From Photobacterium angustum (GTDB lineage Bacteria; Pseudomonadota; Gammaproteobacteria; Enterobacterales; Vibrionaceae), in the NCBI RefSeq assembly GCF_003026365.1, contig NZ_PYOM01000001.1, positions 62,001 to 126,000 of the forward strand: 64,000 nt of DNA, written 5' to 3'. Numbering within the stretch: the first letter of the stretch is position 1; the number at the start of each line of letters is the position of its first letter. Positions 1-10,951 of this stretch are shown piece after piece. The position numbers and the translations under genes are program-made. The notes under the pieces are model-generated. The model was not told the DNA's origin, searched no databases, and saw nothing but the letters and a program-made list of their open reading frames with translations.

Positions 1-1
1 C

Positions 2-628
2 CGTTCTGAACAAGGCGGTTATAAAGAGATGATCGCTAAAGTCAATGGTGATGGTGCTTACGGTATTTTGAAATTTGAGTCAGGTGGTCATCGTGTTCAG
101 CGTGTTCCTGCAACTGAATCTCAAGGTCGCGTTCATACCTCTGCTTGTACTGTTGCGGTATTACCTGAAATTCCAGAAGCAGAGATTCCAGAAATCAATG
201 CTGGTGATTTGAAAATTGATACATTCCGTGCCTCTGGTGCGGGTGGCCAGCACGTTAACACCACCGATTCTGCCATTCGTATTACTCACTTACCAACAGG
301 TATTGTTGTTGAGTGTCAGGATGAGCGTTCACAACATAAGAACAAAGCGAAAGCGATGTCAGTCCTTGCTGCTCGTATTATTAAAGCAGAAGAAGAAAAG
401 CGTCATGCTGAAGAAGCGAGCACACGTCGTAACCTACTAGGTTCTGGCGATCGTTCTGACCGTATCCGTACTTATAACTACCCACAAGGTCGTGTTTCTG
501 ATCACCGTATTACACTAACACTTTACCGCTTAAATGAAGTGATGGAAGGTGATTTAGATGCATTGATCCAACCTGTATTTACTGAATACCAAGCGGATCA
601 ACTAGCTGCGATGTCTGAGCAAAACTAA
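2..628 (+). CDS. prfA: Peptide chain release factor 1, C-terminal part
   Basis: This is the C-terminal portion of class I release factor 1, which recognises UAA and UAG stop codons and triggers peptidyl-tRNA hydrolysis. The reading frame is already open at the window edge, so the start lies outside. The catalytic loop [13 protein letters not shown] is seen, followed by the conserved [10 protein letters not shown] stretch; its glutamine is the residue methylated by PrmC. The stop codon overlaps the first base of prmC, so the two are probably translationally coupled. In relatives the gene follows hemA. Identification is secure; only the N-terminal stop-codon recognition part is missing, because of the window boundary. 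Confidence 0.97.
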   Translation, partial: RSEQGGYKEMIAKVNGDGAYGILKFESGGHRVQRVPATESQGRVHTSACTVAVLPEIPEAEIPEINAGDLKIDTFRASGAGGQHVNTTDSAIRITHLPTGIVVECQDERSQHKNKAKAMSVLAARIIKAEEEKRHAEEASTRRNLLGSGDRSDRIRTYNYPQGRVSDHRITLTLYRLNEVMEGDLDALIQPVFTEYQADQLAAMSEQN

Positions 629-1482
629 TGCCTCAAAGCATTGAATATTTGCTAAAGCAAACTACTGAACAACTAGCAAGTGCGGGCTCTGAAAGTCCGC
701 AACTTGATAGTGCTGTGTTGTTATGTCATGTGCTTGATAAGCCTCGTAGTTATTTATTAACGTGGCCTGAAAAGCAACTAGATAATGAGCAATATAATAT
801 TTTTCAGCAGCTACTTGCACGTCGCCTAAATGGTGAGCCTATTGCATATATTGTTGGTGAGCGTGAATTTTGGTCACTGCCATTAAAAGTCTCACCTTCA
901 ACCTTGATCCCTCGTCCTGATACTGAGCGTTTGGTTGAACTTGCATTAGATAAAATCACAAGCGCTACTACCAAAGTATTGGATTTAGGAACCGGAACCG
1001 GTGCGATTGCACTGGCGATTGCTTCTGAGTGTCCAAGTGTTCATGTTACCGGCATCGATTTACGTCAAGAAGCGGCTGAGCTTGCGCATGAAAATAGCCA
1101 ACGTTTATCAATATTAAATACCCGATTTTTAGCGGGAAGCTGGTATTCACCACTACAAAACAATGATGTGTTTGAGCTTATTGTGAGTAACCCGCCTTAT
1201 ATTGATCACGCCGATCCCCATTTAGTTCAAGGTGATGTCCGTTTTGAACCAAAGAGTGCATTAGTTGCTGATGATAATGGCTTAGCTGATATACGTATTA
1301 TTAGCGCGCAAGGACGTAAACACTTAACAGTAGGTGGTTGGTTGTTAATGGAGCATGGCTTCGAGCAAGGTTTGGCTGTAAGAACAATTTTAGAGCAGCT
1401 GGGTTATCAACAAGTATCTACCAGTCAAGACTATGCAGGGCTCGATCGTGTCACGATGGGCTGCTGGCAAGGAGAATTATAA
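628..1482 (+). CDS. prmC: Release factor glutamine methyltransferase PrmC (HemK)
   Basis: SAM-dependent N5-glutamine methyltransferase that methylates the GGQ glutamine of release factors 1 and 2. The 284-residue product has an N-terminal helical domain (about 1-80), the SAM-binding motif VLDLGTGTGAIALAIA near residue 115 and the signature SNPPYIDHADP near residue 188, where NPPY positions the glutamine amide. The length is normal for the family. The ATG overlaps the prfA stop by one base, placing the enzyme directly behind one of its substrates, as in Escherichia coli. Confidence 0.97.
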   Translation: MPQSIEYLLKQTTEQLASAGSESPQLDSAVLLCHVLDKPRSYLLTWPEKQLDNEQYNIFQQLLARRLNGEPIAYIVGEREFWSLPLKVSPSTLIPRPDTERLVELALDKITSATTKVLDLGTGTGAIALAIASECPSVHVTGIDLRQEAAELAHENSQRLSILNTRFLAGSWYSPLQNNDVFELIVSNPPYIDHADPHLVQGDVRFEPKSALVADDNGLADIRIISAQGRKHLTVGGWLLMEHGFEQGLAVRTILEQLGYQQVSTSQDYAGLDRVTMGCWQGEL

Positions 1483-1484
1483 TT

Positions 1485-1865
1485 ATGTATGTAGCAATGA
1501 AACATCTTCATTTAGTAGCAATCGCACTCAGTGTTTTACTGTTTGTGACTCGCTACATCATGATGATGGCAAACTCATCACTGTTAAATAAAAAGTTTTT
1601 CAAGATTACTCCCCATATTGTCGACACTGTGCTTTTAGCTAGTGGTGTAGCATTAATTTTCATTACAGGATTTATGCCTTTTACGGCTGGTAATGGTTGG
1701 TTAACTGAAAAGCTAACCTGTGTACTCGCTTACATCGCCCTTGGTTATGTCACGTTACACATGGGTAAAAATAAAGTCTTTAAGACATTTGCCTTTTTAG
1801 GCGCATTGGGCTGGGTATTTCTGGCTGCGCAATTGGCGGTAACGAAAACGCCAATTTTAGGTTAA
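1485..1865 (+). CDS. sirB2: SirB2 family integral membrane protein
   Basis: A 126-residue hydrophobic protein with about four membrane segments, matching the SirB2 (YchQ) family by sequence character and by position between prmC and sirB1. The biochemical function of the family is unknown; the name comes from early Salmonella invasion-regulator work. I chose ATG 1485 because AAGGAG lies just upstream, it starts two bases after the prmC stop, and the family normally begins just before the first membrane helix; an open frame extends further upstream inside prmC but is not credible. It is part of the prfA-to-kdsA operon. Confidence 0.85.
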   Translation: MYVAMKHLHLVAIALSVLLFVTRYIMMMANSSLLNKKFFKITPHIVDTVLLASGVALIFITGFMPFTAGNGWLTEKLTCVLAYIALGYVTLHMGKNKVFKTFAFLGALGWVFLAAQLAVTKTPILG

Positions 1866-1878
1866 GTTAGGTTAGATC

Positions 1879-2688
1879 ATGATGCTGTTTAATGAAGACG
1901 AATTAAATTCGCGGCCATTAGTTTATGGTGCTATTGATATGATGAAGGACATCGTTCCTGAATTTCCAACCCAGTGGGTGGAGTTAAAGTTATCTCAATT
2001 AGCGCAGGAAGCTGAGCAAACATTAATGGAAGAAGTTAATCCTCGTTTACGGTTAGAGGGGCTTTTACGCCTTTTTTATCGAGAGTGGGGATTTCAAGGC
2101 GATCATCAGCAATACTTTTCGTCAGATAATGCATTCTTAGATAAAGTACTGGAGCGTAGAAAGGGGATTCCTGTAAGCCTTGGTGCTTTATTTCTTTATT
2201 TATCTCAGCACCTTGATCTGCCGATTGAAAGCGTAGGCTTTCCTACCCAGTTTTTATTAAAGGCGACATGGTCAGAAAGCGATGTTCAGTATATTAATCC
2301 GTTTGATGGTGAGTTTGTTAGCACACATATATTACGTAGCTGGTTGATTGGTCACCGTGGCCCATTTACTGAACTTAAACCTGAATATCTTAAAACGCAG
2401 CAGAATCATGAAATTTTAACGCGTTGGTTAACGGTTATGAAAAGTGCACTTCTTCGTGAAGAACATTTTACGGATGCTTTACGTTGTAGTGATCTTGCGC
2501 TGGTATTTAGTCCAGGCGATCCCCATGAGATCCGTGACCGAGGCTATATTTATCAACAGCTTGATTGTAATCACGCTGCAGCGATGGATTACTCATACTT
2601 TATTGAGCAATGCCCAGAAGATCCAGCCGCTGATTTACTCAAAACTCAAGTAGAGACGCTCTTTGATGAGCCTCTGATTCTACACTAG
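1879..2688 (+). CDS. sirB1: SirB1 family protein (transglutaminase-like and TPR regions)
   Basis: A 269-residue soluble protein of the SirB1 (YchA) family. The N-terminal two thirds contain the transglutaminase-like core with the recognisable stretch RKGIPVSLGALFLYL near residue 94 and GFPTQFLLK near 125. The C-terminal portion (about 180-260) is helical and TPR-like, including DALRCSDLALVFSPGDP. It lies 13 bases behind sirB2 and 15 bases before kdsA, so all are probably cotranscribed. The molecular role of the family is not established. Confidence 0.87.
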   Translation: MMLFNEDELNSRPLVYGAIDMMKDIVPEFPTQWVELKLSQLAQEAEQTLMEEVNPRLRLEGLLRLFYREWGFQGDHQQYFSSDNAFLDKVLERRKGIPVSLGALFLYLSQHLDLPIESVGFPTQFLLKATWSESDVQYINPFDGEFVSTHILRSWLIGHRGPFTELKPEYLKTQQNHEILTRWLTVMKSALLREEHFTDALRCSDLALVFSPGDPHEIRDRGYIYQQLDCNHAAAMDYSYFIEQCPEDPAADLLKTQVETLFDEPLILH

Positions 2689-3558
<870 letters not shown>

Positions 3559-3576
3559 GTTTACCTGCTTCTATTT

Positions 3577-3610
3577 AAAGCCCAGTGATTCATAATCACT
3601 GGGCTTTTTT
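3577..3610 (+). terminator. Rho-independent terminator after kdsA
   Basis: A 13-bp stem (AAGCCCAGTGAT paired with ATCACTGGGCTT) with a short loop is followed directly by a T run. It closes the prfA-kdsA operon. Confidence 0.93.
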
Positions 3611-3869
3611 GTGCCAATAGAACGATAAAACGGTTGTTTTGTATAATAAGTGTTCGATTTATTAAAGTTCGAAAGATGTAAAAATACGATACTTTATCCT
3701 GTTTTTAATGGTGTTTTTTGAAGTTAAATTTCACTATTTTTCACAGATGTAGTTAGTATGCTTTTTTGGTATCTCTTTCATTGGTGTGATGTTTGTCTCA
3801 CTAATTTTGAAAATTGTTGGCTGTGGTTTCATACTTGCCGCAGCATTTTATTCGATCAGAGAGTTTCCC

Positions 3870-5132
3870 GTGTCACTAACAACCACTCAAGAGTATCCCG
3901 AACATGCAGTAACAACACGTTTATCTAAATGGACCCAGCATGACACTCGTTGGATGTTGAGCTTATTTGGTACATCTGTTGGTGCGGGTATTTTATTTTT
4001 ACCAATAAATATTGGCTCAGGTGGATTCTGGTCACTGGTTATAATGGCATTATTAGCTGGGCCTATGACATTTTGGGCTCATCGTGGATTAGCGCGTTTT
4101 GTTTTGTCATCATCTTCTTCTAACGCTGATTTTACCGATGTAGTTGAAGAGCATTTTGGTTCCCGTTATGGACGCTTAATTTCAGCTCTCTATTTTCTTT
4201 CTATTTTCCCTATTTTACTTATTTATGGTGTCGGCCTAACCAATACCGTTGATAGTTTTATTGTCCATCAATTAGGTTGGCAAGCGCCGTCAAGGGTGTT
4301 GTTATCAGGCGGATTAGTCTTCTTGATGATCACTGTGATGCTTGCGGGTGAAAAAGCGATGCTTAAAGCGTTTGAAGTGATTGTCTACCCACTGGCATTT
4401 ATTTTGGCAGGCATTTCTATTTACTTGATCCCAAGTTGGCACATACCTAATCTTAATTTCTCTCAAAGTATTACTGAATTTAGCTCATCGTTATGGTTAT
4501 CAATACCGGTTGTTGTTTTTGCTTTTAGTTATACGCCTGTCGTTTCTGGCTTTGTGAATGCTCAACGTCGTCAGTATGGCGATCATGCACATCGAAAATC
4601 AGAAACAATCTTAAAGCGTACCTCAATGATGTTGATTACTTTTGTTTTGTTCTTTGTATTCTCTTGCGTGTTAAGTTTATCCCCTGAGCAGTTGCAGCAT
4701 GCAAAAATGGATAACGTGTCAGTGTTATCTTATTTAGCGAACGTTAAAGACAGTCACTTTATTATGTTGCTAGGCCCTTTAATTGCTTTTATTGCAATTA
4801 CGTCATCGTTTTTAGGGCACTTTATGGGCGCACGTGAAAGCTTCAATGGCATTGTAGCGAAACAAACATCACTACCATTAAAAACCATCGACAAGATTGG
4901 GGTAGTGATCATGTTCTTCTCTATTTGGTTTGCAGCTGTTATGAACCCAAGTATTTTAGGGATGATGGAAGCGTTATCTGGCCCTGTGATTGCGATGATA
5001 CTTTTTATTATGCCAATGCTTGCGGTATATCGAATTGAAAGCCTGAAAATGTACCGAGGTAAAATCAGTACTTGGTTTATTTTATTGATGGGATGTTTAG
5101 CCGTCGCGGCGATTATTTTTAGTTTAGTGTAA
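3870..5132 (+). CDS. HAAAP-family amino acid permease (serine/threonine type)
   Basis: A polytopic inner-membrane amino acid symporter of the hydroxy/aromatic amino acid permease family, closest in character to the SdaC/serine branch. The family signature near the N-terminus is WMLSLFGTSVGAGILFLPIN, and about eleven membrane segments follow. I prefer GTG 3870, which gives 420 residues and the usual short polar leader; upstream in-frame starts at 3786 and 3789 would add a 28-residue hydrophobic extension that the family lacks. It is a single-gene unit followed by a terminator. The substrate cannot be read from the sequence. Confidence 0.85.
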   Translation: MSLTTTQEYPEHAVTTRLSKWTQHDTRWMLSLFGTSVGAGILFLPINIGSGGFWSLVIMALLAGPMTFWAHRGLARFVLSSSSSNADFTDVVEEHFGSRYGRLISALYFLSIFPILLIYGVGLTNTVDSFIVHQLGWQAPSRVLLSGGLVFLMITVMLAGEKAMLKAFEVIVYPLAFILAGISIYLIPSWHIPNLNFSQSITEFSSSLWLSIPVVVFAFSYTPVVSGFVNAQRRQYGDHAHRKSETILKRTSMMLITFVLFFVFSCVLSLSPEQLQHAKMDNVSVLSYLANVKDSHFIMLLGPLIAFIAITSSFLGHFMGARESFNGIVAKQTSLPLKTIDKIGVVIMFFSIWFAAVMNPSILGMMEALSGPVIAMILFIMPMLAVYRIESLKMYRGKISTWFILLMGCLAVAAIIFSLV

Positions 5133-5171
5133 ACATTTACTTGATAGCTGGTTTAAATTGAACTCTAAAAG

Positions 5172-5200
5172 AAAGGCTTGCGTTATACGCAAGCCTTTTG
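5172..5200. terminator. Bidirectional terminator between permease and chemoreceptor
   Basis: The stem AGGCTTGCG/CGCAAGCCT has A-rich sequence on one side and T-rich on the other, so it can end both the permease transcript (plus) and the convergent chemoreceptor transcript (minus). Confidence 0.85.
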
Positions 5201-5214
5201 TTTATTTAGATATA

Positions 5215-7098
5215 TTATAATTTAAAGCGGTTGATTTCTTGTTGCAGTTCATAAGAGAGCTCTGATAATTCAGCGGCTTGTTTTGCAGCTTCATTAGCTT
5301 CAACAGCCAACTCGTTTGAGACATCACGGATCCCTTCGGTATTGCGCGTGATCTCTGATGTCACTGATGATTGCTCTTCGGCAGCAGAGGCTATTTGGGT
5401 TGCCATATCATTGATGTTATTAACAGCGTTGGTAATTTGCGCCAAGCTAGCAGAAGCAGAGCTTGCATCATCAACACTGGTTTCAGATAGGTGACGACTA
5501 TCTTCCATTATCCCAACCGCTTGCCCTGTGGTTTGCTGTAGCGTTTCAATCATTTGTTGAATTTCTTGGGTTGAGGCATGCGTACGTTGACTTAACACTC
5601 GCACTTCATCTGCAACGACTGCAAATCCACGACCTTGTTCGCCAGCACGTGCAGCTTCAATCGCAGCATTTAATGCCAGCAAGTTAGTTTGCTCTGCAAT
5701 GCCTTGGATAGTTGAAAGAATTGTGTTGATGCTCTGGGCATGGCTATTAAGATCGCTGATCACGGTTGTGGCCGTTTCAACTTCTTGCGCCAAACTAGAA
5801 ATAGATTGCTGGCTTTGATTTACCTGAGCAGCACCATGATTAGATGCCATCACGGTTTCTTCTGCTGTTCGTGCTGTATTTTCAGCGTTAGATGCAATTT
5901 CTTTGGTTGCTGCTGCCATTTCGTTGATAGCAGTTGCGACCATATTGATTTCATCTTGTTGATGCTGGATACGGGTACTACGTTCTTCTGCTTGGGTTGC
6001 GGTTAAATGTGACTGTTGGCTGAGTGATTGAGAAACATGGTTTAAACGTGCCACCATTTGATGCATATTGCCAACGAACTGGTTGAAGTTATTGGCGAGT
6101 TGACCCACTTCATCATTGCTCTTTGGTTCAATACGTTGAGTTAGATCGCCTTCACCACTAGCGATTTCTGCCAGTGCGTTTGATACGCGATCTAAATCGC
6201 GGAACAAGAAGTTAACTAACCATGCCACTGTAGTAATGACTAACAGTGCAATAACCGCAGCGGTAAGAAGGAGCTTATAAAGCAATGCTTTATGGCTTGC
6301 TTCCTCGGTTTTTTTATCCATGTTGATTGCTAATATCCAGTCAGTATGAGGGATGTTAGCAAAATAAAGTAGCTTAGGCTGATCGTTAATAGTCAGGTTA
6401 GTCAGTGCATTATTATGAATTTGCTGCTCAATATAATTGATAGAAAGCGCATTGCTATAACGTGAAATAGGTTGTAGCAATAGCTGCTGATCAGGGTGAG
6501 CGATAAACGTGGCGTCTTTTTTATTGATCAACATAGCAAATGCATTTTGACCAACATTCAAATTGACGATGTCGTCGATTAATTGGGTGATCAATATATC
6601 AGCGCCGATAACACCGATAAAAGTAGAATTATCATAAACAGGTTTGGCGATGGTCACCATTTTAGCTTTAGTTAAGGTGTCCATATACGGTGACGATATG
6701 ATGGTCTTATTCGCTTTTTGTGCTTGTTGGTACCAAGGACGGGTTCGTGGATCTACCTGAGATAAATCACGTTCAGCAAAAGAGCTGGTGGCGATACCTG
6801 CGGTGCTGCCGAAGTAAATATCTTCAAATTGACCCGCTAAACGGGCTTGCTTTAAAGAGGGGATCATAGCAATGTCAGGATTATTAATTGTTACTGAGTC
6901 AATAATATTGGTACGAATATTTACCCAGTCACCCACACTGCTGCTAACAGCCTCGGTTAGGCTACTTGCTCGAGCATAAAGATCACGTTTAGCTTGAGTA
7001 TCAATTTGATTAGCAGCGAGCCAAGTGAGTGCAGTCGCCATCACTAAAACTGCCGATAAACTCGCGACAATAAGTTTTTGTTTTAATGTTAACTGCAT
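5215..7098 (-). CDS. Methyl-accepting chemotaxis protein with dCache sensor domain
   Basis: A 627-residue chemoreceptor: membrane helix at about 8-28, periplasmic double-Cache domain at about 35-270, second membrane helix at about 275-297, HAMP linker and a cytoplasmic signalling domain with the hairpin tip [20 protein letters not shown]. The sensor carries R120-x-W122-Y123, Y138 and D167, the pattern of the amino-acid-binding dCache_1 subgroup, so an amino acid ligand is a reasonable inference. The C-terminus (EINRFKL) has no CheR-tethering pentapeptide. The gene is monocistronic and convergent with an amino acid permease; a functional link is only suggestive. Confidence 0.93.
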   Translation of the reverse strand: MQLTLKQKLIVASLSAVLVMATALTWLAANQIDTQAKRDLYARASSLTEAVSSSVGDWVNIRTNIIDSVTINNPDIAMIPSLKQARLAGQFEDIYFGSTAGIATSSFAERDLSQVDPRTRPWYQQAQKANKTIISSPYMDTLTKAKMVTIAKPVYDNSTFIGVIGADILITQLIDDIVNLNVGQNAFAMLINKKDATFIAHPDQQLLLQPISRYSNALSINYIEQQIHNNALTNLTINDQPKLLYFANIPHTDWILAINMDKKTEEASHKALLYKLLLTAAVIALLVITTVAWLVNFLFRDLDRVSNALAEIASGEGDLTQRIEPKSNDEVGQLANNFNQFVGNMHQMVARLNHVSQSLSQQSHLTATQAEERSTRIQHQQDEINMVATAINEMAAATKEIASNAENTARTAEETVMASNHGAAQVNQSQQSISSLAQEVETATTVISDLNSHAQSINTILSTIQGIAEQTNLLALNAAIEAARAGEQGRGFAVVADEVRVLSQRTHASTQEIQQMIETLQQTTGQAVGIMEDSRHLSETSVDDASSASASLAQITNAVNNINDMATQIASAAEEQSSVTSEITRNTEGIRDVSNELAVEANEAAKQAAELSELSYELQQEINRFKL

Positions 7099-7332
7099 TA
7101 TATATCCCTAAAATCCAGTAAATGTTAGCAGATTTTAGCGGTTGTTTATCGTAGATGCACCTTAAATAACAGGATTGTTATTAGTGTTACTTAATTGAGT
7201 GATGAACGTTCCATTTTTTGTACTTTTACTACAAAATAAGCGTTTTTCTTGTCATAAAACACAAAGATAAATTGGACTGGACTGAATGTGTAATTTAGTT
7301 ACATTCCTTATGGATGTTTAGACGTCTAGATG

Positions 7333-7361
7333 TTGACACTGTGAACGCATCCCTTTAGTCT
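7333..7361 (+). promoter_or_regulatory. Sigma-70 promoter of the NhaC-type antiporter gene
   Basis: A perfect -35 TTGACA (7333-7338) is separated by 17 bp from a -10 TAGTCT (7356-7361), 36 bases before the start codon at 7398. Confidence 0.65.
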
Positions 7362-7397
7362 TAGAATGAATTTATCAATAGAACCTCAGTAGTCGCC

Positions 7398-8756
7398 ATG
7401 CCAAACACAGATAAAAATAAACAAACCATTTCACCTTCTGCATTAGCACTATTACCCTTGGGTATTTTTTTAGCTTTATTCATTGGTGTTGGTACTTACC
7501 TTACTATGCAAGGAGTTGATTTCGCTTTTTATCAATTACCTTCACCTGTTGCAGCTTTGCCTGCTGTTGTTGTTGCGATTTTATTAAGCAAAGAAAAACT
7601 AAATAAAGCGATAGCGCAATTTATTAGTGGTGTAGGTCATAGCGATATTATCGCTATGTGTATGATTTACCTATTGGCTGGTGCTTTTGCTTCTGTTGCT
7701 AAAGCGTCGGGTGGGGTGGATGCAACGGTCAACCTTGGCTTATCACTTATTCCTGCAAGCATGATCTTACCTGGTATCTTTGTGATTTCTGCTTTTATTG
7801 CCACCGCAATGGGAACATCGATGGGGACGATTGCTGCAGTAGCCCCGGTCGCATTAGGCATTGCGCATGCGTCTGGTATGGATGTCGCATTAACTGCAGG
7901 TGTTGTTCTTAGCGGTGCAATGTTTGGTGATAACCTTTCTATTATTTCTGACACCACAATTGCCTCAACGCGATCACAAGGCTGTCAGATGAAAGATAAA
8001 TTCCGTGAAAATATTAAAATCGCTTTACCTGCTGCATTTGCTGCAATTTTATTATTTGCGTTTAATAGCTCGGTTACACAATTACCTGAAACAACACCTA
8101 TTGAATGGTTAAAAGTCATTCCTTATATCACTATCTTGGTACTCGCAGTATCTGGCGTTAATGTGTTTGTTGTACTGTCTGTTGGTATTCTACTGGCTGG
8201 TGGTGTCGGGCTAACATCTGTTGCTGATTATAGTTTTACCAGTTTTGGCAAAGATATTTATGGTGGTTTTAGTAATATGCAGGAAATCTTCCTGCTTTCT
8301 ATGTTGATTGGTGGTATTAGTGAATTAATGCGCCAACAAGGTGGACTCGCTTTTCTAACTCAAACCATCAGTCGTGTGATTAATGTCTTTAGTAAAAAAC
8401 ATCAGTCGTCTGAAAATTTACGTGCTAGTGAGTTTGGTATTGCTAGTCTTGTGAGTTTGACTAACTTATGTACGGCAAATAATACTGTTGCGATTATTGT
8501 GTCAGGCGGGGTTGCACGTGAACTGGCTGATGAAAATGGAGTTACACCGCGTCGTTCCGCAAGTCTGCTCGATATTTTTTCGTGCGTTATTCAAGGTGTT
8601 TTGCCATACGGAGCGCAAGCATTACTCCTTGGTTCTGTTTTTGAGTTATCACCATTAGATGTTGTTGCGCACTCTTATTACTGTTTCTTTTTAGCGTTTT
8701 CTGCCATTGTTGCGATTATGCTGAAACATCCTAGTCGAAAATTGGCTAAAGTATAA
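7398..8756 (+). CDS. NhaC-family Na+/H+ antiporter-like transporter
   Basis: A 452-residue inner-membrane protein with about 11-12 membrane segments, of the NhaC/arginine-ornithine antiporter-like superfamily. Characteristic stretches include ATAMGTSMGTIAAVAPVALG near residue 138 and GAMFGDNLSIISDTTIAST near residue 173, where polar and acidic residues lie inside membrane segments. Such proteins exchange sodium for protons or carry organic anions or amino acids; the exact substrate is not readable. A good promoter precedes it and a terminator follows, so it is a single-gene unit divergent from the chemoreceptor. Confidence 0.87.
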   Translation: MPNTDKNKQTISPSALALLPLGIFLALFIGVGTYLTMQGVDFAFYQLPSPVAALPAVVVAILLSKEKLNKAIAQFISGVGHSDIIAMCMIYLLAGAFASVAKASGGVDATVNLGLSLIPASMILPGIFVISAFIATAMGTSMGTIAAVAPVALGIAHASGMDVALTAGVVLSGAMFGDNLSIISDTTIASTRSQGCQMKDKFRENIKIALPAAFAAILLFAFNSSVTQLPETTPIEWLKVIPYITILVLAVSGVNVFVVLSVGILLAGGVGLTSVADYSFTSFGKDIYGGFSNMQEIFLLSMLIGGISELMRQQGGLAFLTQTISRVINVFSKKHQSSENLRASEFGIASLVSLTNLCTANNTVAIIVSGGVARELADENGVTPRRSASLLDIFSCVIQGVLPYGAQALLLGSVFELSPLDVVAHSYYCFFLAFSAIVAIMLKHPSRKLAKV

Positions 8757-8802
8757 TGTGATATAAATCACTATAAAGTAGTGTTAAACATAACTGTTTG
8801 AT

Positions 8803-8831
8803 AAAAGCCCAGTATTTACTGGGCTTTTTTG
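8803..8831 (+). terminator. Terminator after the NhaC-type gene
   Basis: The stem AAAGCCCAGTA/ACTGGGCTTT with a 3-nt loop is followed by a T run. The rest of the gap up to 9067 is AT-rich and presumably holds the promoter of the nucleotidase gene; I saw no other clear element in it. Confidence 0.92.
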
Positions 8832-9067
8832 TGCTTTGGCGTGACATAAACAAGAGTTTTGAAAGACGAAAAGTGATCCTGTTAACAAAAATTTAGAATG
8901 GAAAAGTCATACGTATTTATTTCGTTACACTGGCGATGTTGGTCACATTGTTTCGCTTTTAATGACATTTTTTTGTGGTTGAAGTGTGACTGATCAATTT
9001 GTACCGGTTTTACGAAATATTTTCTTCGTTTGAAACCGCCATTAAAAATACAGTTAAGGTGGATACC

Positions 9068-10741
9068 ATGAAGCAACGCCTATTTGCTAAAACAGCATTA
9101 AGCGCCACTATCGTTGCCGTTCTTTCAGGTTGTGCAACTACAGCGGAAAAAGCCTCATCAGCATGGGATGCTGATACTACTTATAGAATCACGATTCTTC
9201 ATACTAACGATAATCATGGTCGTTTCTGGCACAACCAGAATGGTGAGTACGGTATGGCTGCCCGTAAGACATTAATTGATGAAATTCGTGCAGAAGTAGA
9301 AAAACAAGGTGGTACTAGCTTATTACTTTCTGGCGGTGACATTAATACGGGTGTTCCTGAATCTGATCTACAAGATGCAGAGCCAGATTTTAAAGGAATG
9401 AATCTACTTGGTTATGATGCAATGGCATTAGGGAATCATGAATTTGATAACCCACTAGATGTGCTACGTAAGCAAGAAGAGTGGGCGAATTTCCCAATGT
9501 TGTCGGCTAATATTTACGATAAGACAACAGGTGAGCGTTTATTTCAGCCTTACCAAATTTTTGAAAAGCAGGGGATCAAGATTGCAGTCATCGGTTTGAC
9601 GACAGAAGACACCGCTAAAATTGGCAATCCTGAATTTATCGGCAATGTAGAGTTTCGCGATCCAAAATCAGAAGCTAAAAAAGTGATCGCCGAGCTAGAA
9701 AAAACAGAAAAGCCTGATGTGATCATTGCGGCAACGCACATGGGTCACTACGAAGATGGTCATCGTGGTATTAATGCACCGGGTGATGTTGCGCTTGCAC
9801 GTTATTTAGATGATGGCGATCTCGATATGATCGTCGGTGGTCACTCGCAAGAGCCTGTTTGTATGGAAGGCCCTAATGTTGCGAAGAAAGATTTTAAACC
9901 GGGTGATGAGTGTGTACCTGATCAGCAAAATGGTACGTGGATTGTCCAAGCTCACGAGTGGGGTAAGTATGTTGGCCGTGCTGACTTTGAATTTCAGAAC
10001 GGTGAACTGTCACTAGTAAGTTACGATCTGATCCCTGTTAACTTGAAGAAAAAAGTTAAACTAGATGATGGCTCAAGTAAGCGTGTCTTTATTCAAGATG
10101 AAATTATAAAAGACCAAGAAGTGTATAACTTCCTTAAGCCTTACCAAGAGCATGGACAAGAGCAGTTAAACGTTAAGATTGCCAAGTCGAATGGCAAGCT
10201 AGAAGGCGATCGTAATGTGGTTCGATTTGAGCAAACAAACTTAGGTCGTCTTATTGCTGCGTCACACATGCAACGTGCTAAGGCGGACTTTGCTGTAATG
10301 AACTCAGGCGGTGTTCGTGATTCGATTGAAGGCGGTGACATTACTTATAAAGATGTACTAACCGTTCAACCGTTTGGCAATATCGTGACATACACCGATA
10401 TGTCAGGGAAAGAAGTTTTAGATTATTTAAATGTTGTTGCTACTAAGCCGACTGATTCTGGTGCTTATGCGCAGTTCTACGGCATTTCAATGACTATTGA
10501 AAATGGCAAAGTAAGTGATGTGAAGTTTGCTGGTAAACCGCTAGATCTGAAAAAGACTTACCGTTTCACTGTGCCAAGCTATAACGCAGCAGGTGGTGAT
10601 GGCTATCCAAAGATCAATGATCACGCTGGTCATGTAAATACGGGATTTGTTGACGCGGAAGTATTAAAGCAATACTTGGAAACGAATTCACCAATTGATG
10701 TAAACAAATTCGCGCCGAAAGGTGAAATTGTTTATAAATAA
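9068..10741 (+). CDS. 5'-nucleotidase/UshA-family lipoprotein
   Basis: A 557-residue metallophosphoesterase that dephosphorylates extracellular nucleotides to nucleosides, allowing uptake as phosphate, carbon or nitrogen sources. The start at 9068 gives a lipoprotein signal peptide ending in LSGC with C22 as the lipidation site. Metal-site motifs follow in order: HTNDNHG (45-51), SGGD (about 93), GNHEFD (about 120), ATHMGH and GGHSQ. The C-terminal substrate-binding domain contains MNSGGVRDSI and YNAAGGDGYP. Membrane-anchored 5'-nucleotidases of this type are typical of Vibrio, unlike soluble periplasmic UshA of enterics. Monocistronic with its own terminator. Confidence 0.94.
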   Translation: MKQRLFAKTALSATIVAVLSGCATTAEKASSAWDADTTYRITILHTNDNHGRFWHNQNGEYGMAARKTLIDEIRAEVEKQGGTSLLLSGGDINTGVPESDLQDAEPDFKGMNLLGYDAMALGNHEFDNPLDVLRKQEEWANFPMLSANIYDKTTGERLFQPYQIFEKQGIKIAVIGLTTEDTAKIGNPEFIGNVEFRDPKSEAKKVIAELEKTEKPDVIIAATHMGHYEDGHRGINAPGDVALARYLDDGDLDMIVGGHSQEPVCMEGPNVAKKDFKPGDECVPDQQNGTWIVQAHEWGKYVGRADFEFQNGELSLVSYDLIPVNLKKKVKLDDGSSKRVFIQDEIIKDQEVYNFLKPYQEHGQEQLNVKIAKSNGKLEGDRNVVRFEQTNLGRLIAASHMQRAKADFAVMNSGGVRDSIEGGDITYKDVLTVQPFGNIVTYTDMSGKEVLDYLNVVATKPTDSGAYAQFYGISMTIENGKVSDVKFAGKPLDLKKTYRFTVPSYNAAGGDGYPKINDHAGHVNTGFVDAEVLKQYLETNSPIDVNKFAPKGEIVYK

Positions 10742-10758
10742 GCAATATTAATTGCTCT

Positions 10759-10796
10759 AAAGCGCATCTGATATTTTTATTCGATGCGCTTTTTTG
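10759..10796 (+). terminator. Terminator after the nucleotidase gene
   Basis: The stem AAAGCGCATC paired with GATGCGCTTT around a loop of about 13 nt is followed by a T run. Confidence 0.88.
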
Positions 10797-10951
10797 TATT
10801 TAAAATCCCTCTTTATTATGGATATAGCCGAAAACTGTCAACTCACGATATAATCATTACAGGTAAACAGATGTTCTTAATTTCTTTAGTTGCTTTGGGC
10901 AATAGGGGGAATTAACCACAGCTGTTTGAATAATAAATAGAGTGAAAAATA

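Noticed and set aside
1338..1484. Upstream extension of sirB2 inside prmC
   Set aside because: The extension is in a prmC shadow frame; the ATG at 1485 has the ribosome-binding site.
8757..8772. CRP-like palindrome TGTGA-N6-TCACT upstream of the nucleotidase gene
   Set aside because: It overlaps the end of the NhaC-type gene and is separated from the nucleotidase gene by a strong terminator.
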